DNA of 8,103 nucleotides from TMED23 sp964643045 (GTDB lineage: Bacteria > Pseudomonadota > Alphaproteobacteria > Rhodospirillales > UBA2165). Each line of letters opens with the position of its first letter. The stretch's first letter is position 1. This document shows, piece after piece, positions 1 to 6,114 of the stretch. Made by a program: the position numbers and the translations under genes. The DNA is taken from contig CAZXSC010000126.1 of NCBI GenBank assembly GCA_964643045.1, positions 1-8,103 on the forward strand. The letters run 5' to 3'. Under the pieces are notes generated by a model. That model did not search any database. It saw only the letters and a program-made list of their open reading frames with translations, and had not been told where the DNA came from.

Positions 1-1067
1 AAGAGACCATTGACGAATTCAAACAGGCGGGATTTTTTAAAACTGGTTTGCCCAAAAAATACGGCGGTTATGAGATGGACTATGATGTTCTTTGTGAAAT
101 TATCATGGAAGTCGCTCACGGTTGTGGTTCAAGTGCTTGGAATTTGGCGGTATTAGGCGAACACAACTATACTTTAACCAATTCCACCGCTGAGCAATTG
201 GATGAGCTATGGGCCGAAGATCCAGATGTATTGATTGCCTCCGGGAATGACCCGAATGCGGAACTGACACCTGTTGAAGGCGGTTATATCTTAAATGCTC
301 GGATTAATTTTTCGAGTGGCTGTGATCATTCAAGTTGGTGGATGACCGGTGCCATTGACAAAGCTTCTGGGCAACGGCGAGGTATGCTAATTCCGAAGAA
401 GTATGGAACTATTATTGAAGATTCGTGGAAAGTTGTGGGACTTGCCGGCTCAGGTAGTAAAGATGTTGAGTTTAACGATGTCTTTATTCCAAATAGACGT
501 TTACGCCCGGCGCCTAAAGGGGTCGAATGGGGGGGTAAGGCCGCCGGCGTTGAAAACCCTGCGACCTACCGCTTGTCGCAGCATACGACCAAACCCTTCA
601 CGCTTGCTTCAGTTTCTGTCGGTATTGCCGGGGGCGTCTTGCAAGCATTTATAACCGAAATTGAAGAACGGCAATCAAGATTTGGAGATGGACTTGCCGA
701 TCTTCAGAGTATGCAATTACGTATAGCAGAATCAGCTGCTGAATATGAAGCAGCCCGGATGATTATTCTTAAGGATATTCGAGAAACTATAGAAATTTTA
801 CGCCATGAAGAGGATGTTCCTGAAGCGATGCATTATCGCAACCGTCGCGATATGGCTTATACCCCGCGCTTGGCTCAAGCTTCGGTTGATCGCTTATATC
901 ATGCAGCAGGGGCCGGGGCGTTATTTCTTGAAAGAAATCTTCAGCGTCAGTTTAGAGATGTACACGCAGGTGGAGCCCAATTTGCGTTGAATTGGGATAT
1001 TAACGCTACTGCGTACGGGCAGGCGATGCTGGGTCTCGAGCCAAGTGGACCAAAAATGTTTGGATAA
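1..1067 (+). CDS. Acyl-CoA-dehydrogenase-fold flavin-dependent monooxygenase (HsaA/HpaH-like), 5' partial
   Basis: The reading frame is open from the left edge (first whole codon at position 3) to TAA at 1065-1067, giving 354 visible residues. The family is about 390 residues long, so roughly 35-40 N-terminal residues are missing. The TTG at 48 is an internal codon, because the family-like sequence ETIDEFKQAGFF-KTGLPKKYGG runs through it. The fold is that of acyl-CoA dehydrogenases, but several motifs resemble the oxygenase component of two-component flavin hydroxylases (HsaA, HpaH, p-hydroxyphenylacetate hydroxylase C2): FSSGCDHSSWW near 309-344, the VGLAGSGSKDVEFNDVFIP segment near 435-492, and C-terminal RDVHAGGAQFALNW followed by AYGQAMLGLEP. 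Such enzymes use reduced flavin from a separate reductase to ortho-hydroxylate phenolic substrates in the cytoplasm. The extradiol-dioxygenase-like gene 78 bases downstream supports a ring-degradation role. A true acyl-CoA dehydrogenase or a DszC-like desulfurisation enzyme is the main alternative. The substrate is unknown. Confidence 0.8.
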   Translation, partial: ETIDEFKQAGFFKTGLPKKYGGYEMDYDVLCEIIMEVAHGCGSSAWNLAVLGEHNYTLTNSTAEQLDELWAEDPDVLIASGNDPNAELTPVEGGYILNARINFSSGCDHSSWWMTGAIDKASGQRRGMLIPKKYGTIIEDSWKVVGLAGSGSKDVEFNDVFIPNRRLRPAPKGVEWGGKAAGVENPATYRLSQHTTKPFTLASVSVGIAGGVLQAFITEIEERQSRFGDGLADLQSMQLRIAESAAEYEAARMIILKDIRETIEILRHEEDVPEAMHYRNRRDMAYTPRLAQASVDRLYHAAGAGALFLERNLQRQFRDVHAGGAQFALNWDINATAYGQAMLGLEPSGPKMFG

Positions 1068-1076
1068 TGTTAAACT
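1051..1076 (+). repeat. Direct repeat, copy 1 of 2 (26 bases)
   Basis: This stretch matches 2199-2224 at 25 of 26 bases, the one difference being T versus C within GATAAtGTTAAA. It covers the last four sense codons (K-M-F-G) and the stop of the monooxygenase gene plus 9 bases beyond. The two copies bracket the dioxygenase gene. Because copy 1 is coding and copy 2 is not, copy 1 is probably the source. Confidence 0.85.
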
Positions 1077-1133
1077 GCGGTTCTGTCGTAGTGAAGTAAG
1101 TCCCAACGATGAAAAAAGGTGAAAACTTATGCG

Positions 1134-1138
1134 AGGAG
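1134..1138 (+). promoter_or_regulatory. Ribosome binding site that sets the dioxygenase start
   Basis: AGGAG lies 7 bases before ATG 1146. An in-frame GTG at 1119 would add nine residues, but it would place this Shine-Dalgarno sequence inside the coding region. The ATG also begins the domain right at its first beta strand (MNIIGIESIIYGV), so ATG 1146 is preferred. Confidence 0.75.
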
Positions 1139-1145
1139 AGTATAC

Positions 1146-2093
1146 ATGAATATCATTGGGATAGAATCGATCATCTATGGTGTGACTGATTTTGAAATTT
1201 GTTGTCGTTATTTGACAGATTGGGGACTGGAACTTGTTAGCAAAAATAACAAAAGCTCAGTTTTTGAAACATTAGAAAAAACAACCATTAATTTGCGTAA
1301 AGCAGATGATCCTGAATTAGCTCCGTTAAATTGTGACATACCGTTTTTTGAAGGCTCTTGCGGCCGAGAGGTTATCTGGGGCGTTGATAATGAAGACACC
1401 TTAGCTTCTATTCGTGCTGAGCTCAGCAAGGATAGGGATGTTCGTGAAACTTCTGACGGAACGCTTCATGCGGTCGACGATGCAAATAATCCTCTGGGGT
1501 TTTGTGTTAGCAAGCGCACAGTTGCCAATGAAATACACCCTGCAGTTAATTCTCCAGGAAACCCTGCTCGCATAAATACGCCGGCCGATGGGGCAGTACC
1601 ATCTCTGGCTATGCCAGTTAGAATAGGCCATGTCGTTTATTCTGTGTCGAAAGATGTGGAGAAGAAGGTAGAGTTTTATTTTCAGCGTCTGGGTTTTAAG
1701 TTATCCGATCGTATAGGTGATGGCGGATTTTTTATGAGACCTGCAGGATCAAAGGATCACCATAATTTGCTCCTTGAAGGCCACGGCGGAGATGGCTTGC
1801 AGCACACAGCCTTTGAGCTTCGCGATTTCGATCAGGTTATGCAGCGGGGTCTTTATATGGAAGAACAGGGTTGGCAAACCCATATTGGTCCCACGCGCCA
1901 CACTGTTGGGTCAAATTACTCTTGGTATCTTTGGGCGCCGGTTGGCGGCTTGTTTGAACTTATCAGCGATATGGATATTTTGGATGACAACTGGAAAGCA
2001 GGCCATGCTGATCCAAAAAAGATTGGGCCGCCGTTTTCTTGGTATGCTCGACCTGAGCAGAAGAATTTAAAATTTGGGCAACCTCACGAATAA
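1146..2093 (+). CDS. VOC-family protein, probable type I extradiol ring-cleavage dioxygenase (HsaC/BphC-like)
   Basis: The 315-residue protein has two VOC (glyoxalase/bleomycin-resistance/dioxygenase) domains, about residues 1-122 and 158-280, close to the ~300 residues usual for BphC and HsaC. The N-terminal domain lacks metal ligands, as is normal in these enzymes. The C-terminal domain shows a 2-His-1-carboxylate Fe(II) site: His162 (RIGHVVY), His220 (GLQHTAFEL) and Glu271 (GGLFELISD). The second-shell residues also fit: His205 or His206, His252 (RHTVG) and Tyr261. Spacings His252-Tyr261 (9) and Tyr261-Glu271 (10) equal those I recall for BphC His241-Tyr250-Glu260. The tail DDNWKAGHADP resembles the DDSWxxxRHDSP tail of BphC. 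The expected reaction is meta cleavage of a catechol by O2. One oddity is that the BphC Asp244 position appears to be Gly255. Lying directly after the monooxygenase gene, it may act on that enzyme's catechol product. A non-dioxygenase VOC enzyme remains possible; the substrate is unknown. Confidence 0.8.
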   Translation: MNIIGIESIIYGVTDFEICCRYLTDWGLELVSKNNKSSVFETLEKTTINLRKADDPELAPLNCDIPFFEGSCGREVIWGVDNEDTLASIRAELSKDRDVRETSDGTLHAVDDANNPLGFCVSKRTVANEIHPAVNSPGNPARINTPADGAVPSLAMPVRIGHVVYSVSKDVEKKVEFYFQRLGFKLSDRIGDGGFFMRPAGSKDHHNLLLEGHGGDGLQHTAFELRDFDQVMQRGLYMEEQGWQTHIGPTRHTVGSNYSWYLWAPVGGLFELISDMDILDDNWKAGHADPKKIGPPFSWYARPEQKNLKFGQPHE

Positions 2094-2150
2094 GAAATAA
2101 AAAGGAAAGCGGATACTTAAATTATGTTATTTCTTGAGTTCGACGTATCC
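2092..2150. other. Two interleaved inverted repeats after the dioxygenase stop
   Basis: AAGAAATAA (2092-2100) is the exact reverse complement of TTATTTCTT (2127-2135), and GGATAC (2111-2116) of GTATCC (2145-2150). The two pairs interleave, so only one simple hairpin, or a pseudoknot, could form. Loops are long (26 and 28 bases) and no T-run follows, so this is not a standard terminator. The first pair is AT-rich and could be chance. Confidence 0.25.
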
Positions 2151-2198
2151 ACGCAAAGTGCGGTATCGATCTTAACTAATCAGGCGGGGGGGTAGGGA

Positions 2199-2224
2199 CA
2201 AAAATGTTTGGATAACGTTAAACT
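2199..2224 (+). repeat. Direct repeat, copy 2 of 2 (26 bases)
   Basis: This is a noncoding copy of 1051-1076 with one mismatch. It still spells K-M-F-G-stop, the end of the monooxygenase, although no open frame for that protein leads into it. Just upstream, CAGGCG (2181-2186) followed by a G-rich run vaguely recalls the CAGGCG at 1020-1025 of the monooxygenase gene. The copy may therefore be the eroded 3' end of a second copy of that gene. Confidence 0.8.
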
Positions 2225-2296
2225 CCCGGACCTTGATTTCAGGTGTAATTTTACAAAGATATTAAACTATGGAACTATAAAACTAAAATACAGTGC

Positions 2297-2303
2297 AGGA
2301 GGT
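2297..2303 (+). promoter_or_regulatory. Strong ribosome binding site that sets the solute-binding protein start
   Basis: AGGAGGT is a near-perfect Shine-Dalgarno sequence 6 bases before ATG 2310. It excludes the upstream in-frame TTG at 2208, which would add 34 residues, begin inside direct repeat copy 2 and put non-signal-like sequence ahead of a clear signal peptide. Its strength fits the high expression usual for periplasmic binding proteins. Confidence 0.85.
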
Positions 2304-2309
2304 AAAATA

Positions 2310-3890
2310 ATGAATAATTTTAGATTAAGGAATATTTATACAAGTCTAAGACAAGGTTTGTTTTGTTTTGGTTTGTGTGTTTTTGGGTTTGCGTTAAGCG
2401 CCCCAACTGATGGAGTAGCATCGCCAAAAAAAGGAGGAAAACTGCGTATAGGAATTCTAGCTGATATAGGCGGTTTTGATAGTTTAAGAATCCCTGTAAC
2501 AGGTCGTCAAAGGGCGTTTGTCATGACTGCGTTGCATGAAAATTTATTTGATATGGATCCAAAAACTTTTAAAATTATCCCGCGCGTGGGCTTAAAAGCT
2601 GAGCCAAAAGATGATTATAAACGGTGGCGCGTTACGTTGCGCAAGGGTGTCAAATTTTCCAATGGTGAAGAAATGACATCGGCAGATTATAAAGCTCACT
2701 TTGATCGCCTCCTAGGCTCCAAGAAGTTTGGTGGCCGTTTCAGAGCTTCGCTCGGTCCACGTTTGGACCATGTGGAAGCGCCAAGCAAGTATGTATTGGA
2801 TTTTGTTTTCTCCGAACCTAGCCCGGGCTGGAAAAACATTATGACCCAAGCTGATTTGGTCTGGTGGGTGCGGCCAAAAAGTTATCTGGAGGCTAATAAA
2901 GCAAAAAAAAGTTTTAACAATAATACGGTGGGAGCTGGGGCCTATCGATTAAAGAAGTGGCGCCGAGGCACCAGTATCGTTCTGGAGAAAAATCCTCATT
3001 ATTGGGATAAAAAAAATCAGCACGTAGATGAAATCCATTATAAAATTATAAAGCAGCAAATTAGTCGTTTTCAGGCATTGCAGGCCGGGCAAATGGATTT
3101 TGAATGGTTACCGCCGTGGCTTGCGGATGATGCCAAGCAAGATAAGAGATTAAGAACAATTAAAGGAGTTAATTTTTTTGCGGGTCTTGGAGTTGGGTTT
3201 AATCAATCTATCGCACCATTTAACGATATACGGGTTCGCAAAGCGTTGCTCCATGCATTGGATCGAGACCCACTGGTCTCGGTACTTACAAAAATTCCTG
3301 GTAAGGCTCCGACTGATATGTATGGCAAAGGCCATCCTTGGTTTTGTCCCGGGATTAAATGGCCAGAATACAATCCGGCCAAGGCGAAGGCTTTGCTGAA
3401 AGATTATGGAAAACCGGTTAAGTTCACTCTGAACATTGTCGGGTTGAAGGATTTAATTCGTGTTGCTGAGGCCTTTCAAGCCTATTGGAAAGAAGTAGGC
3501 GTTGAGGTTACAGTTAAGCCCGGTCCACGTGGCCCCCAGTGGGGTCGTGCCGTTATGTCGAAGAAGTTTGACGCTTGGTGGAATAATTATGGTATAAATC
3601 CTGATCCGAGCATGGTTGGGATGAATTTTCACTCTAAATCCCGCGCCAATATCTTTCGTTTTAAGGATCCGAAGATCGATGCGGCTATTGCTAAAATGAA
3701 AGCTGCACGAGGTCGGGATGCGCGTTATAAGGCGTCCTGCAATCTTCAGAAATCGCTTGTTGATCAGGCTCGTATTTTACTATGGGAGCAGCCGAAGATA
3801 ACTGTTGCTTTTCAACCGTATGTAAAGAATGTAATCCCGCCGCTTGCAGTACAAAATGTAAAATATCAGCGAGTTTGGTTGGATAAGTAG
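2310..3890 (+). CDS. ABC transporter substrate-binding protein, DppA/OppA type (SBP_bac_5)
   Basis: The 526-residue protein matches the usual 500-560 of family 5 solute-binding proteins. The N-terminus has a Sec signal: basic n-region (MNNFRLRNIYTSLRQ), hydrophobic core about 16-31, and a likely signal peptidase I site after Ala37 (GVA-SP). There is no lipobox, so it should be a soluble periplasmic protein. Family landmarks are KGGKLRIGILAD (41-52), WRVTLRKGVKFSNGEEMTSADYKAHFDRL (about 106-134), VGAGAYRLKKWRRGTSIVLEKNPHYWD (207-233), FNDIRVRKALLHALDRD (304-320) and YNPAKAKALLK (354-364). It delivers substrate to the two permeases encoded next. The ligand is unknown: the family takes peptides, nickel, opines, sugars and other compounds. 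It heads the transporter cluster. A stem-loop follows its stop, which is common where the binding protein is made in excess. Confidence 0.93.
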   Translation: MNNFRLRNIYTSLRQGLFCFGLCVFGFALSAPTDGVASPKKGGKLRIGILADIGGFDSLRIPVTGRQRAFVMTALHENLFDMDPKTFKIIPRVGLKAEPKDDYKRWRVTLRKGVKFSNGEEMTSADYKAHFDRLLGSKKFGGRFRASLGPRLDHVEAPSKYVLDFVFSEPSPGWKNIMTQADLVWWVRPKSYLEANKAKKSFNNNTVGAGAYRLKKWRRGTSIVLEKNPHYWDKKNQHVDEIHYKIIKQQISRFQALQAGQMDFEWLPPWLADDAKQDKRLRTIKGVNFFAGLGVGFNQSIAPFNDIRVRKALLHALDRDPLVSVLTKIPGKAPTDMYGKGHPWFCPGIKWPEYNPAKAKALLKDYGKPVKFTLNIVGLKDLIRVAEAFQAYWKEVGVEVTVKPGPRGPQWGRAVMSKKFDAWWNNYGINPDPSMVGMNFHSKSRANIFRFKDPKIDAAIAKMKAARGRDARYKASCNLQKSLVDQARILLWEQPKITVAFQPYVKNVIPPLAVQNVKYQRVWLDK

Positions 3891-3905
3891 CTGAACTATG
3901 AAATA

Positions 3906-3943
3906 GTTTGGGCCTGTCTGGATAGATTTAGGTGGGCTCAAAC
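3906..3943 (+). promoter_or_regulatory. Intercistronic stem-loop between binding-protein and first permease genes
   Basis: GTTTGGGCC (3906-3914) can pair with GGCTCAAAC (3935-3943) over 9 base pairs including one G-U, with a 20-base loop. No T-run follows, so it is not a typical intrinsic terminator. It could protect the 3' end of the binding-protein message or partly reduce downstream transcription, as known for malE and hisJ operons. An alternative 6-bp hairpin AACTAT-GAA-ATAGTT (3894-3908) overlaps its left arm. Confidence 0.45.
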
Positions 3944-3967
3944 AAATTTCTCAATTAGTCCTGATTA

Positions 3968-4945
3968 ATGCGTTATTTAACCTTTCGACTGCTTCGTATG
4001 ATACCGGTATTTTTTCTGGTAACAATTGCGAGCTTTTCACTCCTAAATGTTTTGCCCGGGGATGCGGCTGACGCCATATTGGGGAACCCAGATGTCGCGG
4101 ATGATCCTGAGAGCATACTTGAAGCGCGCCTCGAAATACGAAAAGAACTTGGATTGGATCGGCCTATAACAGTTCGTTATTTTTCATGGCTTGGCTCGGT
4201 TCTGCAAGGTGATTTCGGCGAATCTTACGTGCAAGTTGCTCCTGTTTGGGAGTTGCTTATGGAACGCCTGCCCGTAACGATCGAATTGCTTATTCTGTCA
4301 CAAGTGTTTGCCCTTTTGATTGCGTTGCCCATGGGGATTTATTCTGCACTCAGGGCGGATCAAGCGGTGGATAGGGTCATTAGTGCTGTGACATTTGCCA
4401 TTGTCGCCATGCCCCCATTTCTCTTGGCCATTATTCTGGTTTTCCTGTTTGCTGTCACCTGGCGACTTCTACCTTCAAGTGGTTATATACCTATTGAGGA
4501 AGGTCTGATTCAAAATTTGTATCATTATATTTTACCGGCCATGGTCATTGGGATTTTGGAGGCCCCCATTTTGTTGCGTGTCCTGCGTGTTGATTTGATT
4601 GCCACGCTTCAGGAAGATTACATAGCGCTGGCAAAGGCGAAAGGAATGACGAAAAGTTATATTTTGTTCCGGCATGCGTTAAGGCCATCCTCATTTTCAC
4701 TTGTGACTGTTTTAGGATTGCAATTTGGTTTTTTGATAAGTGGCACCGTCATCATTGAACAAATTTTTGCCTTGCCTGGAATGGGGAAATTAATCCTGGA
4801 CGCAATCGATAATCGAGACGCTATGTTGTTACAGGGTGGGGTAACTTTGATCGCAGTTGCTTATGTGGCAATAAATTTTCTGGTTGATGTGCTTTATGCC
4901 ATCCTCGACCCACGTATCGGTCATGATTCTAGGGCTAAAACATGA
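3968..4945 (+). CDS. ABC transporter permease, DppB/OppB type
   Basis: The 325-residue integral membrane protein has about six hydrophobic segments near residues 9-29, 102-128, 138-163, 187-208, 245-268 and 288-312, the DppB layout with a long periplasmic loop after the first helix. Hallmarks are GDFGESY (81-87), the cytoplasmic EAA-type coupling loop EDYIALAKAKGMTKSYILFRHALRP (216-240), EQIFALPGMGK (264-274) and LDPRIG near the C-terminus. It forms the membrane channel with the next gene's product and docks on the two ATPases. The start MRYLTFRLLRMIPVFF is typical for the family. No good Shine-Dalgarno sequence precedes ATG 3968, so initiation may be weak, which would keep it below the binding protein. 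Its stop overlaps the next start by 4 bases (ATGA). Confidence 0.95.
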   Translation: MRYLTFRLLRMIPVFFLVTIASFSLLNVLPGDAADAILGNPDVADDPESILEARLEIRKELGLDRPITVRYFSWLGSVLQGDFGESYVQVAPVWELLMERLPVTIELLILSQVFALLIALPMGIYSALRADQAVDRVISAVTFAIVAMPPFLLAIILVFLFAVTWRLLPSSGYIPIEEGLIQNLYHYILPAMVIGILEAPILLRVLRVDLIATLQEDYIALAKAKGMTKSYILFRHALRPSSFSLVTVLGLQFGFLISGTVIIEQIFALPGMGKLILDAIDNRDAMLLQGGVTLIAVAYVAINFLVDVLYAILDPRIGHDSRAKT

Positions 4946-5832
4946 GTACGGCAAATATGCTTCCCAGAGAAAAAATTGCGAATGAAAAACTGCATTCATC
5001 AGAAAAAAGAACGTGGGGGCCGTTTGGGTTAGTATTCTGGATGTCAGTCGGTTGGGTGTTTATAATTACTTTCTGCGCAATATTTGCAGAAGTGCTGCCT
5101 TTTCAAGATCCACTTAAACCAGATCTGAGCAACACCTTTGGTCCAATGTTTAGTAACGGTCATATTCTCGGTACTGACCCGATTGGCAGGGACATGCTTA
5201 GCCGTATCGTGAATGGGGCACAAATATCACTTAAAATAGCTTATTCGGCGCCTGTGATTAGTCTCGTTTTGGGTCTGACTTTTGGTATCTGTGCAGGTTA
5301 TTTTAGAGGCAAAATCGATGGTTTGATCGGTATAGGTGTAGATTCAATTTTAGCGTTCCCCAATATCATTGCGATCATTGCGATTTTGTTTTTCTTGGGG
5401 CCTACGTTATTCAACATGATTTTAGTATTAGGTTTTTTTGGTATGGTGGGAGATTTGAGGGTCGCACGTGCAAATACGATGTTGTACTCAGAGCGAGATT
5501 TTGTGCGCGCTGCCCGAGCACAAGGTGCGTCGCATTTGCGGATAATGTTTAAGGAACTTCTGCCAAATGTAATTATTCCGGTTCTAGCACTTGCGGTAAT
5601 TGGGATGTCTCGCGTTATTGTGATAGAGGGTATATTATCTTTTTTGGGGGTTGGTTTGCCACCACCTAATCCGAGTTGGGGGAAAATGATCTCAGACGGA
5701 TTTTCAGAGATGTCTTACGCCCCACATGTAACTTTTGTTCCAGCTGGTGCTATGTTTCTAACCATCCTTAGCTTTAATCTCATAGGAGATAGATTAAGGA
5801 CATTAACGAATGCTAGGGCAGGGCAAATTTAA
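4942..5832 (+). CDS. ABC transporter permease, DppC/OppC type
   Basis: The 296-residue second permease starts in the ATGA overlap with the dppB-like gene, indicating translational coupling; AGGG at 4931-4934 may serve as a weak ribosome binding site. The N-terminal cytoplasmic tail precedes a helix at about 28-50. Family motifs are LGTDPIGRDMLSR (77-89), the coupling loop ERDFVRAARAQGAS (184-197) and LSFLGVGLPPPNPSWGKMI (232-250). Further hydrophobic segments lie near 98-120, 133-152, 156-170, 208-238 and 265-283. It pairs with the upstream permease to make the translocation pore. The 282-base gap that follows is unusual, because DppD genes commonly follow closely. Confidence 0.95.
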   Translation: MSTANMLPREKIANEKLHSSEKRTWGPFGLVFWMSVGWVFIITFCAIFAEVLPFQDPLKPDLSNTFGPMFSNGHILGTDPIGRDMLSRIVNGAQISLKIAYSAPVISLVLGLTFGICAGYFRGKIDGLIGIGVDSILAFPNIIAIIAILFFLGPTLFNMILVLGFFGMVGDLRVARANTMLYSERDFVRAARAQGASHLRIMFKELLPNVIIPVLALAVIGMSRVIVIEGILSFLGVGLPPPNPSWGKMISDGFSEMSYAPHVTFVPAGAMFLTILSFNLIGDRLRTLTNARAGQI

Positions 5833-5870
5833 ATTAGTAAGTTTAAAAACTTTATTTTCTTCTTTAATTC

Positions 5871-5903
5871 TAGGCGATCAAGCTATCGCCTATTAACCTT
5901 TTT
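5871..5903 (+). terminator. Possible intrinsic terminator after the dppC-like gene
   Basis: TAGGCGAT (5871-5878) and ATCGCCTA (5885-5892) form a perfect 8-bp stem with a 6-base loop. A run of five T (5899-5903) comes 6 bases after the stem, a little far for a strong terminator. If active, it would uncouple the ATPase genes from the upstream operon. It lies 38 bases after the dppC-like stop. Confidence 0.4.
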
Positions 5904-5909
5904 AAAAAA

Positions 5910-6078
5910 AATCCTTTATATGTCATATCCCCACCGAAGATTCTTGTCACCAAAGGTAAGATTGTTTATTGATCAATTGAAAGATTTTGTTGGAAAACCT
6001 CCCCACTGGGATAATTTTGGTGATTTAGAAAAATTAGAGACAAGAGAATTTATCGTTAATCGCAAAGTTCATAATTAA
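5910..6078 (+). pseudogene. LysR-type regulator C-terminal remnant
   Basis: From ATG 5920 the frame reads MSYPHRRFLSPKVRLFID, then QLKDFVGKPPHWD, and ends at TAA 6076-6078 (52 residues). This matches the extreme C-terminus of LysR-type transcriptional regulators (YPHRRxLSPKVRxFIDFLxxxFGxxPYWD). The helix-turn-helix and most of the effector domain are absent, and no ribosome binding site precedes the ATG, so it is probably not expressed. The frame two bases away reads NPLYV (5910-5924), which would continue naturally into YPHRR as in family members. This suggests a frameshift near 5923, and the homology may reach back to about 5874. It separates the permease and ATPase genes and looks like a recombination scar. 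A functional 52-residue peptide is possible but unlikely. Confidence 0.7.
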
Positions 6079-6103
6079 TAAAAGAGTTTACTGTTATTAA
6101 AAA

Positions 6104-6109
6104 AGGGGA
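6104..6109 (+). promoter_or_regulatory. Ribosome binding site supporting a GTG start
   Basis: AGGGGA lies 5 bases before GTG 6115. No in-frame ATG occurs before the first conserved strand of the ATPase (LLQVNNLYTQF), so the GTG is the best start. Confidence 0.7.
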
Positions 6110-6114
6110 ATAGC

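Noticed and set aside
48..50. TTG as the start of the monooxygenase
   Set aside because: The frame continues upstream to the window edge with family-like sequence, so the true start is outside the window.
1119..1121. GTG as the start of the dioxygenase
   Set aside because: It has a poorer position than ATG 1146, which has AGGAG 7 bases upstream and begins the first beta strand.
921..1631. Minus-strand open frames of 60-76 codons opposite the monooxygenase and dioxygenase genes
   Set aside because: They lie wholly or mainly antisense to well-supported genes, show no recognisable domain and are what chance predicts.
2250..2281. Promoter candidate TTTACA ... TATAAA before the binding-protein gene
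   Set aside because: The spacer is 20 bases, too long for a standard sigma-70 promoter, and the region is AT-rich enough to give such boxes by chance.
2208..2309. N-terminal extension of the binding protein from TTG 2208
   Set aside because: It begins within the direct repeat, and ATG 2310 has a near-perfect ribosome binding site and starts a clear signal peptide.
3894..3908. AACTAT-GAA-ATAGTT hairpin
   Set aside because: A 6-bp AT-rich stem that competes with the stronger 9-bp stem at 3906-3943; not reported as a separate feature.
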